Of a DNA stretch of 5,145 nucleotides, positions 1 to 5,145 are shown in pieces; positions within the stretch are counted from its first letter, which is position 1; each line of letters begins with the position of its first letter. A program made the translations under genes and the position numbers. The DNA lies in contig JBJTMY010000121.1 of the NCBI GenBank assembly GCA_046073825.1, positions 1 to 5,145 of the forward strand, in the 5' to 3' direction. Source of the stretch: CAINEC01 sp046073825. Its GTDB lineage: Bacteria; Bacteroidota; Bacteroidia; AKYH767-A; OLB10. The notes below the pieces were generated by a model. The model made no database searches. It was not told where the DNA came from and saw only the letters and a list, made by a program, of their open reading frames with translations.

Positions 1-1389
1 CCTGATGAGATTTGGGTAGCTAAACTTGGAAGCAATTATAATTTAATCACGGGTTCTGTTTACGCAGATTTCAATGCGAATGGTATTCGTGATACCAACG
101 ATATTGGCATTCAAAATAAAATGGTAACAGAATCTACCACTGGTCGCGTAGGTGTGACGGATGCCAATGGTCATTATGAGATTCCAGTTTTTGGAGCAGG
201 CAATTATACTGTAATTCCTCCTGCGGTTACTAATTATCAGCCAATACCAGCAACGCAATCGCCTGTTTTTGCTAATGCATCTTCTGAAATAGATAGCTTA
301 AACGATTTTGGTTATATCTCTACCAACCCGAATACCCGCGATTGGATGATTAGAATGTTATTGTGGAATGCCTTTCGTCCTGGCTTTGCCGGTTTGTTTT
401 CTTTTGACGTTTATAACTTCGGAAGTCTGCCAGAAGCAGGAACAGTAACAATTTATGCTGATACAGGTGTGGTATTCGACTCTTGTAACTTTGCAGGAGC
501 TATGGTTTATCCGGATTCGATCGTGGTTCCTATTCCTACACAGCAACCGCTTACTTTCCGTTGGATAATTGTTGGCTATCATGTTTTAACATCCGTATCC
601 TTAAACACGCCTATTACATTAGTTGGACATGTAGAGCCATCTAACGGTGATGTAAATACGTTAAATAATACAGATACACTTTTTTCTACGGTAACAGGCG
701 CTTTTGATCCGAATGATATTACTTCTAACGTAGATAAATTGTACAACTATCAAATCGCTCAACATCCAGAATTAAAATACCTGATTCGTTTTCAGAATAC
801 AGGAAATGATACGGCTTTTAATATTGTAGTAGTCGATACTTTATCTCCATTATTAAATCCAGCTTCCGTAAAATTACTTTCTTCAAGTAATCCGGTACAA
901 ATGGATTATAATAGTCTTTACCGCACATTAAAATTTACTTTCCCCAATATTTTATTAGTAGATAGTAATCATAACGAACCATTAAGTCATGGTGCGGTTA
1001 GTTTCTCCGTAGAGCCCAATACAAATGTGTATGCTGGTGATGTTATCAATGCAAGTGCGAATATTTACTTTGATTACAATGCAGCTGTACGAACCAACGA
1101 TTGGGAGATTCCTGTAATCATTCCAATGGCCATTCAACAGGTGAGTGCAGCGAATGAAGTAACTATGTATCCTAATCCTGTTGCAAATGTGCTCACGGTA
1201 AAATTTAAAAATGACGAATTGATTAATGCAATTACCGTTTATTCAATTGTAGGTCAGGAAATGATTAGCATTAATCAATTGCATTCTTCTGATTACAAAT
1301 TAAATTTAAATACACTCTCCGAAGGAAGTTATATTATTAAAATTCAAACGGCCAACGGAAATATTTCAAAAACGATTTTTAAAAAATAA
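1..1389 (+). CDS. T9SS-sorted secreted surface protein, C-terminal part (5' partial)
   Basis: The frame is open from the first base, so this is the last 462 residues of a larger protein; ATG 121 is internal, because matching domain sequence lies before it. Residues 1-12 (PDEIWVAKLGSN) resemble the end of an SBBP-type beta-propeller repeat. Residues 16-80 look like a CnaB/SdrD-B-like beta-sandwich: GSVYADFNANGIRD contains an acidic DxNxNGxxD loop (D23, N25, N27, D31), followed by TDANGHYEIPVFGAGNYTV. Residues 85-230 are beta-rich and I do not recognise them. Residues 235-370 start with FDPND and contain YLIRFQNTGNDTAFNIVVVD and NASANIYFDYNAAV, the pattern of the conserved DUF11-like/DUF7619 domain in Bacteroidota secreted proteins. 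Residues 385-462 form a type A T9SS sorting domain (MYPNPVANVLTV, then VYSIVGQE, LSEGSYIIKI, final KTIFKK). Family knowledge predicts export by Sec, passage through T9SS, removal of the C-terminal domain and attachment to or release from the cell surface. The ligand or role is unknown. Confidence 0.9.
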   Translation, partial: PDEIWVAKLGSNYNLITGSVYADFNANGIRDTNDIGIQNKMVTESTTGRVGVTDANGHYEIPVFGAGNYTVIPPAVTNYQPIPATQSPVFANASSEIDSLNDFGYISTNPNTRDWMIRMLLWNAFRPGFAGLFSFDVYNFGSLPEAGTVTIYADTGVVFDSCNFAGAMVYPDSIVVPIPTQQPLTFRWIIVGYHVLTSVSLNTPITLVGHVEPSNGDVNTLNNTDTLFSTVTGAFDPNDITSNVDKLYNYQIAQHPELKYLIRFQNTGNDTAFNIVVVDTLSPLLNPASVKLLSSSNPVQMDYNSLYRTLKFTFPNILLVDSNHNEPLSHGAVSFSVEPNTNVYAGDVINASANIYFDYNAAVRTNDWEIPVIIPMAIQQVSAANEVTMYPNPVANVLTVKFKNDELINAITVYSIVGQEMISINQLHSSDYKLNLNTLSEGSYIIKIQTANGNISKTIFKK

Positions 1390-1391
1390 GC

Positions 1392-1889
1392 ATGAAAAAA
1401 ATTAGTTTAATCGTTGCAATGTCAATTGCACTGATGACCTCTTGTACAACCCAACATTCCATCACTACCAAAACAACAGATATTTACGGAGCAGGTGTAA
1501 TACAAAAACCTGTGCTGGTAGATATGGATGTAAAAGAGGAAAAAGTTACTGCGACCATCACTGCAAGAGGAAAAAAAGTAAATGATGATTTAAAGAATAA
1601 TGCGCTCGCAGAAGCAATTAAAAATTCGAAAGCCGATGTTTTAGTAGAACCACGATTTGAAACAGATATCAAGGGAAGAAAAATCACCATAACAGTAACT
1701 GGGTTTCCTGCCACTTATAAAAACTTCCACACAATAAAACAGGACGAAGTAGAGTTATTGAAAGCTGGAAAAGTACAACAAGTAAATACGATGGATACTA
1801 ATCAGGTTAAATCGAAAGGAGGAAAAGCAGTTTTGTTTTTAGGATTAGGAATCATTTTAATTACCTCTCTGGTGCTGGCGGTTTTTTAA
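1392..1889 (+). CDS. Small lipoprotein with C-terminal membrane segment, unknown function
   Basis: The 165-residue product begins with a lipoprotein signal peptide: MKK, a hydrophobic stretch, then lipobox LMTSC with the predicted acylated Cys at residue 18. The mature part is Lys/Thr-rich and probably alpha/beta. Its most distinctive piece is residues 65-110, a helix (DDLKNNALAEAIKNSKADVLVEPRFE in part) followed by a Thr/Ile/Val strand and GFPATYKNFH. This resembles a family of hypothetical Bacteroidota lipoproteins I recall, but I cannot assign a function. Residues 146-165 (AVLFLGLGIILITSLVLAVF) form a clear hydrophobic segment at the extreme C-terminus, preceded by KSKGGK, so the protein appears to have both a lipid anchor and a transmembrane anchor. 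The start is only two bases after the stop of the T9SS gene, which suggests shared transcription and perhaps coupled translation. No Shine-Dalgarno sequence is visible, as is usual in this phylum. Confidence 0.85.
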   Translation: MKKISLIVAMSIALMTSCTTQHSITTKTTDIYGAGVIQKPVLVDMDVKEEKVTATITARGKKVNDDLKNNALAEAIKNSKADVLVEPRFETDIKGRKITITVTGFPATYKNFHTIKQDEVELLKAGKVQQVNTMDTNQVKSKGGKAVLFLGLGIILITSLVLAVF

Positions 1890-1929
1890 TTGAATCGGAA
1901 TACAAATTCAAAACATTACTCTTAACATT

Positions 1930-2346
1930 ATGAAATCATTCTTTTTTATTCTAATAATTTTAATTGTTCCTACTCTCATTTATGCAGGTTCTCCTCCTGC
2001 TCTTGTTATTCAAGCTTTAAATCAGAAATTCCCTAACCTTAAAAATGTAAATTGGGGAAAGGAAAATAAAACGGAGTGGGAAGCAGAGTTTGTAAAGGAT
2101 GGTGTAAAAATTTCAGCTTTGTTTAATGCAGATGGTCAATGGTTAGAAACGGAAACTAAAATTCCTACGATCTATCTTCCAGCGGAAGTCAATTCAGTCA
2201 TTCAAACTAACTATAAGGGATTAACGTTAGTGGGAGTTGATAGAATTGAAACGAATAAAAACGAAGTCTTTTATGAGGCAGAGTTAAAGTCGGGGATTAG
2301 AATAAAAGAAGTAGTTTTTAAACCAGACGGTAGTCTATCCAAATAA
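1930..2346 (+). CDS. Secreted PepSY-like (BLIP-like fold) protein with two repeats
   Basis: The 138-residue product has an N-terminal signal peptide (MKSFFFILIILIVPTLIYA, likely cut after Ala19), so it is expected in the periplasm or outside the cell. The mature part consists of two related units. Unit 1 has a helix (VIQALNQKFPNLKNVNW, about 26-42), then WEAEF (50-54), DGVKI (57-61) and F-NADG (65-69). Unit 2 has a helix (EVNSVIQTNY, about 86-95), then YEAEL (115-119), SGIRI (121-125) and FKPDG (130-134). A helix followed by strands reading (W/Y)EAE..DG.(K/R)I...F..DG is the signature of the PepSY-like/beta-lactamase-inhibitor-like putative domain common in Bacteroidota. Such proteins have no established catalytic role; ligand or peptidase-inhibitor binding is speculation from fold. 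It follows the lipoprotein gene by 40 bases and precedes the SIMPL gene by 17. Confidence 0.85.
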   Translation: MKSFFFILIILIVPTLIYAGSPPALVIQALNQKFPNLKNVNWGKENKTEWEAEFVKDGVKISALFNADGQWLETETKIPTIYLPAEVNSVIQTNYKGLTLVGVDRIETNKNEVFYEAELKSGIRIKEVVFKPDGSLSK

Positions 2347-2363
2347 TATTTTTAACTTTTAAT

Positions 2364-3113
2364 ATGCCAAATTCACTTATGATTAAAAACAACCTCACCT
2401 CAGTTCTTTATTCGCTTGCAATTATTATTGCAGCTTTTGCATTAGGGAATGCAATTATTAATCGTAATAAACCCGATAATGTTATTTCAGTAACTGGTCT
2501 TGGAGAAATTAATTTTACCTCTGATTTAATTGTATGGGAAGGTTCTTTTGCTCGTCAGGATATGGATATGAAAGCAGCTTCTGCAGCGTTGAGTGCTGAC
2601 AAAGCAGCCATTGAAAAATATTTAATTGCAAAAGGACTCGATAAAAAATCATTGGTCTTCAGTTCTATCTCGGTAGAGAATTTAGTTACTTATCGCTATG
2701 GTACTAACGGTGAGGTAGTAGGGCAGGATTTCGCAGGATATAAACTTACACAGTCGGTACAGATTACTTCGAGTAAAATTGATCAGGTAGAAGAAGTATC
2801 GAGAAATATCACAGAGCTCATCAACGATGGTATTCAGTTAAACTCTCAGGCACCGCGTTACTATTATACTAAGCTGGCCGATTTAAAACTTTCATTGGTA
2901 TCAAAAGCTACGAAAGATGCCCGCGAACGCGCAGAGAAAATTGCGGAGGAATCTGGAAGCAAAATCGATAAACTGACTACTGCGCAGATGGGAATTATTC
3001 AAATTACCGGACAAAATTCGGGGGAAGATTATTCTTGGGGTGGGGCATATAACACCTCTTCTCGCGAAAAAACAGCCTCCATCACCATGAAATTGAACTA
3101 TAAACTGGACTAA
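2364..3113 (+). CDS. SIMPL (DUF541, YggE-like) domain protein, inner-membrane anchored
   Basis: The 249-residue product has an N-terminal hydrophobic helix (about residues 12-32, VLYSLAIIIAAFALGNAII) acting as an uncleaved anchor or signal, then a SIMPL/DUF541 domain from about residue 39 to the end. Family hallmarks are the opening strand VISVTGLGEINFTSDLIVWE, a long charged helix with an A-rich stretch (AASAALSADKAAIEKYL), the middle strands with YRYGTNGEVVGQDFAGYKLTQSV, the helix KATKDARERAEKIAEESG and the closing strand KTASITMKLNYKL. Length matches E. coli YggE. Known members are periplasmic oligomers (Brucella BP26 forms ring-like assemblies; YggE is linked to oxidative stress tolerance); the exact role here is unknown. 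ATG 2379 (Met6) is an alternative start that would put the hydrophobic segment nearer the N-terminus; neither start has a visible ribosome binding site. It is the last gene before a terminator. Confidence 0.9.
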   Translation: MPNSLMIKNNLTSVLYSLAIIIAAFALGNAIINRNKPDNVISVTGLGEINFTSDLIVWEGSFARQDMDMKAASAALSADKAAIEKYLIAKGLDKKSLVFSSISVENLVTYRYGTNGEVVGQDFAGYKLTQSVQITSSKIDQVEEVSRNITELINDGIQLNSQAPRYYYTKLADLKLSLVSKATKDARERAEKIAEESGSKIDKLTTAQMGIIQITGQNSGEDYSWGGAYNTSSREKTASITMKLNYKLD

Positions 3114-3138
3114 TAATCTCCGTTTTTAACAATATTGG

Positions 3139-3165
3139 AAAGTCGCTCAAACGGGCGACTTTTTT
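3139..3165 (+). terminator. Intrinsic terminator after the SIMPL gene
   Basis: A 10-base stem pairs 3139-3148 (AAAGTCGCTC) with 3153-3162 (GGGCGACTTT), with one T-G wobble and a four-base AAAC loop, and runs into six T residues (3160-3165). It lies 26 bases after the SIMPL stop codon and separates the envelope-gene block from the suf operon. The T-run is on the + strand; the reverse side has only a short T-run, so it should act mainly in the + direction. Confidence 0.9.
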
Positions 3166-3230
3166 CATTTCCGGCATCCATAAGCGCACATCATTTTTAG
3201 AGAGAAAATCTTTTTCAGTTCAATCAAACA

Positions 3231-3261
3231 TTTCCTATATAGAATTGTTCTAAATAGGAAA
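3231..3261. promoter_or_regulatory. 31-base near-perfect palindrome, candidate suf operator
   Basis: Left arm TTTCCTATATAGAA (3231-3244) and right arm TTCTAAATAGGAAA (3248-3261) are inverted copies with 13 of 14 positions paired, around a TTG centre (3245-3247). The centre coincides with the candidate -33 element of the suf promoter, so a bound dimer would block RNA polymerase; this is the geometry of a repressor site. suf operons elsewhere are controlled by Rrf2-family (IscR/SufR) or Fur-family regulators. The inner part, ATAGAAT-T-GTTCTAA, has a 7-1-7 layout reminiscent of Fur/PerR boxes but the match is loose, so the regulator is not assigned. No T-run follows, so it is not a terminator. 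Confidence 0.6.
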
Positions 3262-3278
3262 ATTTCATCGTATCTTTG
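3245..3278 (+). promoter_or_regulatory. Bacteroidota-type promoter of the suf operon
   Basis: TATCTTTG (3271-3278) is a full match to the Bacteroidota -7 consensus TAnnTTTG. A TTG at 3245-3247 lies 23 bases upstream, at the long end of the spacing range reported for the -33 element in this phylum. Transcription would start a few bases after 3278, giving a very short leader of roughly 10-16 bases before the sufA ATG at 3298. The position between a terminator and the first suf gene supports the call. Confidence 0.7.
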
Positions 3279-3297
3279 TCCTCAAATTGTTAATAAC

Positions 3298-3624
3298 ATG
3301 ATTACCGTAACAGAAAAAGCCATTGAAAAAGCCCGCCATTTAATGCAGGAAGAGCAACGCCCAGCCGACTCTTTTATTCGTGTTGGCGTAGAAGGCGGAG
3401 GTTGCTCAGGTCTTTCTTATAAGCTTGAATTTGATAATGTTATCAAAGATGGCGATAAGATTTTCGAAGATAAAGGGATGAAAATCGTTTGCGATAAAAA
3501 GAGTTTTTTATACCTCGTAGGTACCCAGCTCGACTTCTCAGACGGCCTTAACGGAAAAGGTTTTGAATTCCATAATCCGAACGCTACACGAACCTGCGGA
3601 TGCGGAGAATCTTTCGCAGTTTAA
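3298..3624 (+). CDS. sufA: SufA/IscA-type iron-sulfur cluster carrier (HesB family)
   Basis: The 108-residue product is a full-length A-type Fe-S carrier. It binds a [2Fe-2S] or [4Fe-4S] cluster, receives it from the SufBCD scaffold and passes it to target apoproteins in the cytoplasm. The three conserved ligands are all present: Cys36 in EGGGCSGLSY, and Cys100 and Cys102 in RTCGCGESF near the C-terminus, giving the family spacing C-x63-C-x-C. An additional Cys65 is not a usual ligand. The opening ITVTEKAIEKARHLM is also typical. The gene lies directly upstream of sufB with a 21-base gap, so the suf context supports sufA rather than iscA or erpA, though sequence alone does not separate these subfamilies cleanly. 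It is the first gene after the TAnnTTTG promoter and its palindrome. Confidence 0.93.
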   Translation: MITVTEKAIEKARHLMQEEQRPADSFIRVGVEGGGCSGLSYKLEFDNVIKDGDKIFEDKGMKIVCDKKSFLYLVGTQLDFSDGLNGKGFEFHNPNATRTCGCGESFAV

Positions 3625-3645
3625 TCATTTTAAAAGATTTAATTC

Positions 3646-5145
3646 ATGTCAGACGACTTAAAAATATTGGATGATGTTGCCAACTCCGAGTACAAATGGG
3701 GGTTTGTAAGTAATATCGAAAGTGATAATGCGCCAAAAGGATTAAACGAGGAAATCGTTCGTTTCATCTCTGCAAAAAAGAATGAACCAGAATGGCTCCT
3801 CGAATACCGTCTTAAAGCATTTCGTCATTGGCAAACCATGACGGAGCCCGCTTGGCCAAATGTCACTTATCCGAAAGTAGATTTTCAAGATATCATTTAT
3901 TACTCTGCTCCTAAGCCAAAGGTGCAGTTAAATAGTTTAGATGAATTAGATCCGGAAATTAAAGCAACGTTTGATAAGTTGGGAATCTCTCTCGAAGAGC
4001 AAAAGCGTTTAGCGAATGTGGCTGTTGATGCCGTTATCGATTCAGTTTCTGTAAAGACCACCTTTCGTGAAACGTTAGCAGAGAAAGGAATTATTTTCTC
4101 TTCTTTTTCAGAAGCTGTTCAAGAACACCCCGAATTAGTGAAGAAATATTTAGGAAGCGTTGTGCCTTACACCGATAATTTTTATGCAGCTTTAAACGCA
4201 GCAGTATTCAGCGATGGTTCCTTCTGTTATATTCCGAAAGGCGTTCGTTGTCCGATGGAGTTAAGTACGTATTTCCGAATTAACTCAGCAGGTACGGGTC
4301 AGTTTGAACGTACCTTAATCATTGCCGATGAAGGTGCTTACGTAAGTTACCTCGAAGGATGTACTGCTCCTATGCGCGACGAAAATCAGTTGCATGCAGC
4401 GGTGGTTGAAATCGTTTCTCATGCAGAAGCACAAGTGAAATATTCCACAGTACAAAACTGGTATCCGGGAGATAAAGAAGGCAAGGGTGGTATCTTTAAC
4501 TTTGTTACGAAGCGCGGAATCTGTTTAGGATATAAATCAAAAATTTCCTGGACGCAAGTAGAAACAGGATCTGCTGTTACCTGGAAATATCCATCTGTAA
4601 TTTTAAAAGGAGATTCTTCTGTTGGTGAATTTTATTCAGTTGCAGTAACCAATAACATGCAACAAGCCGATACAGGAACAAAGATGATTCATATCGGAAA
4701 AAACACAAGCAGTACCATTATTTCAAAAGGAATTAGCGGAGGAAAAAGTCAGAATAGCTACCGAGGATTAGTAAAGGTTAATAAAGGCGCTGACAATGCA
4801 AGAAACTTTTCGCAATGCGATTCATTATTACTCGGCGATCAATGTGGTGCACATACATTTCCTTATTTGGAAGTAAGTAATAAGTCGGCGAAAGTAGAAC
4901 ACGAAGCAACTACTTCTAAGGTAGGAGAAGATCAGATTTTTTATTGCAATCAACGTGGTATCTCTACCGAAGATGCGGTTGGATTAATTGTTAATGGATA
5001 CTGCAAAGAAGTATTTAATCAATTGCCAATGGAGTTTGCAGTAAAAAATTTGATCTTCTCCTACTTTAGAAGTAGTTGCTTCGTGTTCTACTTTCGCCGA
5101 CTTATTACTTACTTCCAAATAAGGAAATGTATGTGCGCCACATTG
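3646..5145 (+). CDS. sufB: SufB, Fe-S cluster scaffold subunit; 3' end replaced by an inverted sufB piece
   Basis: SufB forms the SufBC2D complex in the cytoplasm, where sulfide from SufS/SufE and iron are built into a cluster with SufC ATPase help. Start MSDDLKILDDVANSEYKWGF is the first ATG after sufA. Residues 1-466 align throughout with known SufB: AKKNEPEWLLEYRLKAF, DSVSVKTTFRE, YIPKGVRCPMELSTYFRIN, GQFERTLIIADEGAYVSYLEGC, KYSTVQNWYPGD, QQADTGTKMIHIGKNT and SKGISGGKSQNSYRGL. Cys391 (in NFSQCDSLL) and the triplet E418-H419-E420 match the E. coli SufB Cys405 and Glu432-His433-Glu434 residues implicated in cluster assembly. The Cys-rich insert of the E. coli protein (after YYSAP) is absent here. 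Native sequence stops about V466 (LPMEFAV, base 5043); SufB normally has some 15 more residues. From there the frame runs without a stop through inverted sufB sequence, giving 34 spurious codons to the window edge. Confidence 0.95.
   Translation, partial: MSDDLKILDDVANSEYKWGFVSNIESDNAPKGLNEEIVRFISAKKNEPEWLLEYRLKAFRHWQTMTEPAWPNVTYPKVDFQDIIYYSAPKPKVQLNSLDELDPEIKATFDKLGISLEEQKRLANVAVDAVIDSVSVKTTFRETLAEKGIIFSSFSEAVQEHPELVKKYLGSVVPYTDNFYAALNAAVFSDGSFCYIPKGVRCPMELSTYFRINSAGTGQFERTLIIADEGAYVSYLEGCTAPMRDENQLHAAVVEIVSHAEAQVKYSTVQNWYPGDKEGKGGIFNFVTKRGICLGYKSKISWTQVETGSAVTWKYPSVILKGDSSVGEFYSVAVTNNMQQADTGTKMIHIGKNTSSTIISKGISGGKSQNSYRGLVKVNKGADNARNFSQCDSLLLGDQCGAHTFPYLEVSNKSAKVEHEATTSKVGEDQIFYCNQRGISTEDAVGLIVNGYCKEVFNQLPMEFAVKNLIFSYFRSSCFVFYFRRLITYFQIRKCMCATL
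4840..4949 (+). repeat. Inverted repeat, left arm (inside sufB)
   Basis: This stretch encodes SufB residues 399-434 plus two bases of the next codon. It recurs in reverse complement at 5036-5145 over exactly 110 bases with no gaps and 106 identities. Mismatches are at 4848, 4920, 4935 and 4944, all third codon positions. The arms are separated by 86 bases. This arm is the native one, since it lies in continuous, correctly ordered SufB coding sequence. Confidence 0.97.
5036..5145 (-). repeat. Inverted repeat, right arm: antisense fragment of a sufB allele at the window edge
   Basis: Read on the minus strand this encodes the same SufB segment as 4840-4949 (QCGAHTFPYLEVSNKS and onward to DQIFYC), with identical protein and four silent changes: GGT to GGC, AAG to AAA, CAG to CAA and TAT to TAC. 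It begins inside the sufB codons for FAV and continues to the last base, so its full extent is unknown. The join lies in a short shared string, TTGCAGTA (5036-5043), part of both the expected native sufB sequence and the inverted copy. The most likely explanation is a chimeric join at a contig end; a real second, oppositely oriented sufB copy is less likely. Confidence 0.9.

Noticed and set aside
43..258. Minus-strand open frame of 71 codons
   Set aside because: It lies wholly opposite the T9SS cargo gene, has no recognisable domain and an unnatural composition; it is a shadow frame.
358..582. Minus-strand open frame of 74 codons
   Set aside because: It is antisense to the T9SS cargo gene and its Cys- and Arg-rich product has no family resemblance.
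121..1389. ATG at 121 as the start of the T9SS protein
   Set aside because: The same frame is open back to base 1 and encodes the first half of the CnaB-like domain (GSVYADFNANGIRD) and a propeller-like end before this ATG, so the gene starts upstream of the window.
1484..1714. Minus-strand open frame of 76 codons with hydrophobic stretches
   Set aside because: It is antisense to the lipoprotein gene; the hydrophobicity comes from the reverse reading of Lys/Asn/Thr-rich codons.
1860..1889. Possible terminator at the end of the lipoprotein gene (T-run after CTGGTGCTGGCGG)
   Set aside because: There is a run of T but no pairing stem in front of it, and it lies within the coding sequence for the membrane segment.
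4840..5145. The inverted repeat as an insertion-sequence end or a functional hairpin element
   Set aside because: Both arms are SufB coding sequence, there is no transposase or target-site duplication, and the changes are codon-silent, so it is gene sequence copied in reverse rather than a mobile or regulatory element.

Overview
The window looks like ordinary chromosome from a Bacteroidota bacterium (Flavobacteriia/Sphingobacteriia/Chitinophagia grade; I cannot name the genus). The evidence is an AT-rich coding style, a cell-surface protein ending in a type IX secretion (T9SS) sorting domain, a TAnnTTTG-type -7 promoter element, near absence of Shine-Dalgarno sequences, and a sufA-sufB gene order.

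Layout, all genes on the + strand. Positions 1-1389 hold the C-terminal part of a large secreted T9SS cargo protein whose start lies upstream of the window. Two bases later comes a small lipoprotein of unknown function (1392-1889), then a secreted PepSY-like protein with two repeats (1930-2346), then a membrane-anchored SIMPL/DUF541 protein (2364-3113). A strong intrinsic terminator at 3139-3165 closes this block. The four genes are closely spaced and may be co-transcribed. All are envelope or secreted proteins, but nothing ties them to one pathway.

The 184-base gap 3114-3297 carries the terminator, then a 31-base near-perfect palindrome (3231-3261) lying over the upstream half of a Bacteroidota-type promoter (3245-3278), then the suf operon: sufA (3298-3624) and sufB (from 3646). 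SufA is an A-type Fe-S carrier and SufB is a core subunit of the SufBCD scaffold, so this is the start of the SUF iron-sulfur cluster assembly operon. sufC, sufD and sufS would be expected next but are outside the window.

The most unusual thing is at the right edge. The last 110 bases (5036-5145) are the reverse complement of sufB 4840-4949, with four differences, all synonymous third-position transitions. sufB is correct up to about residue 466 of an expected 481 or so and then runs into this inverted copy, which removes its true C-terminus. This looks like a chimeric join at a contig end, with the inverted piece taken from a close-relative allele, rather than a biological feature. I saw no tRNA, rRNA, CRISPR, insertion sequence or defence system, and no convincing undescribed system; the palindromic suf operator and the doubly anchored lipoprotein are the best biological leads.
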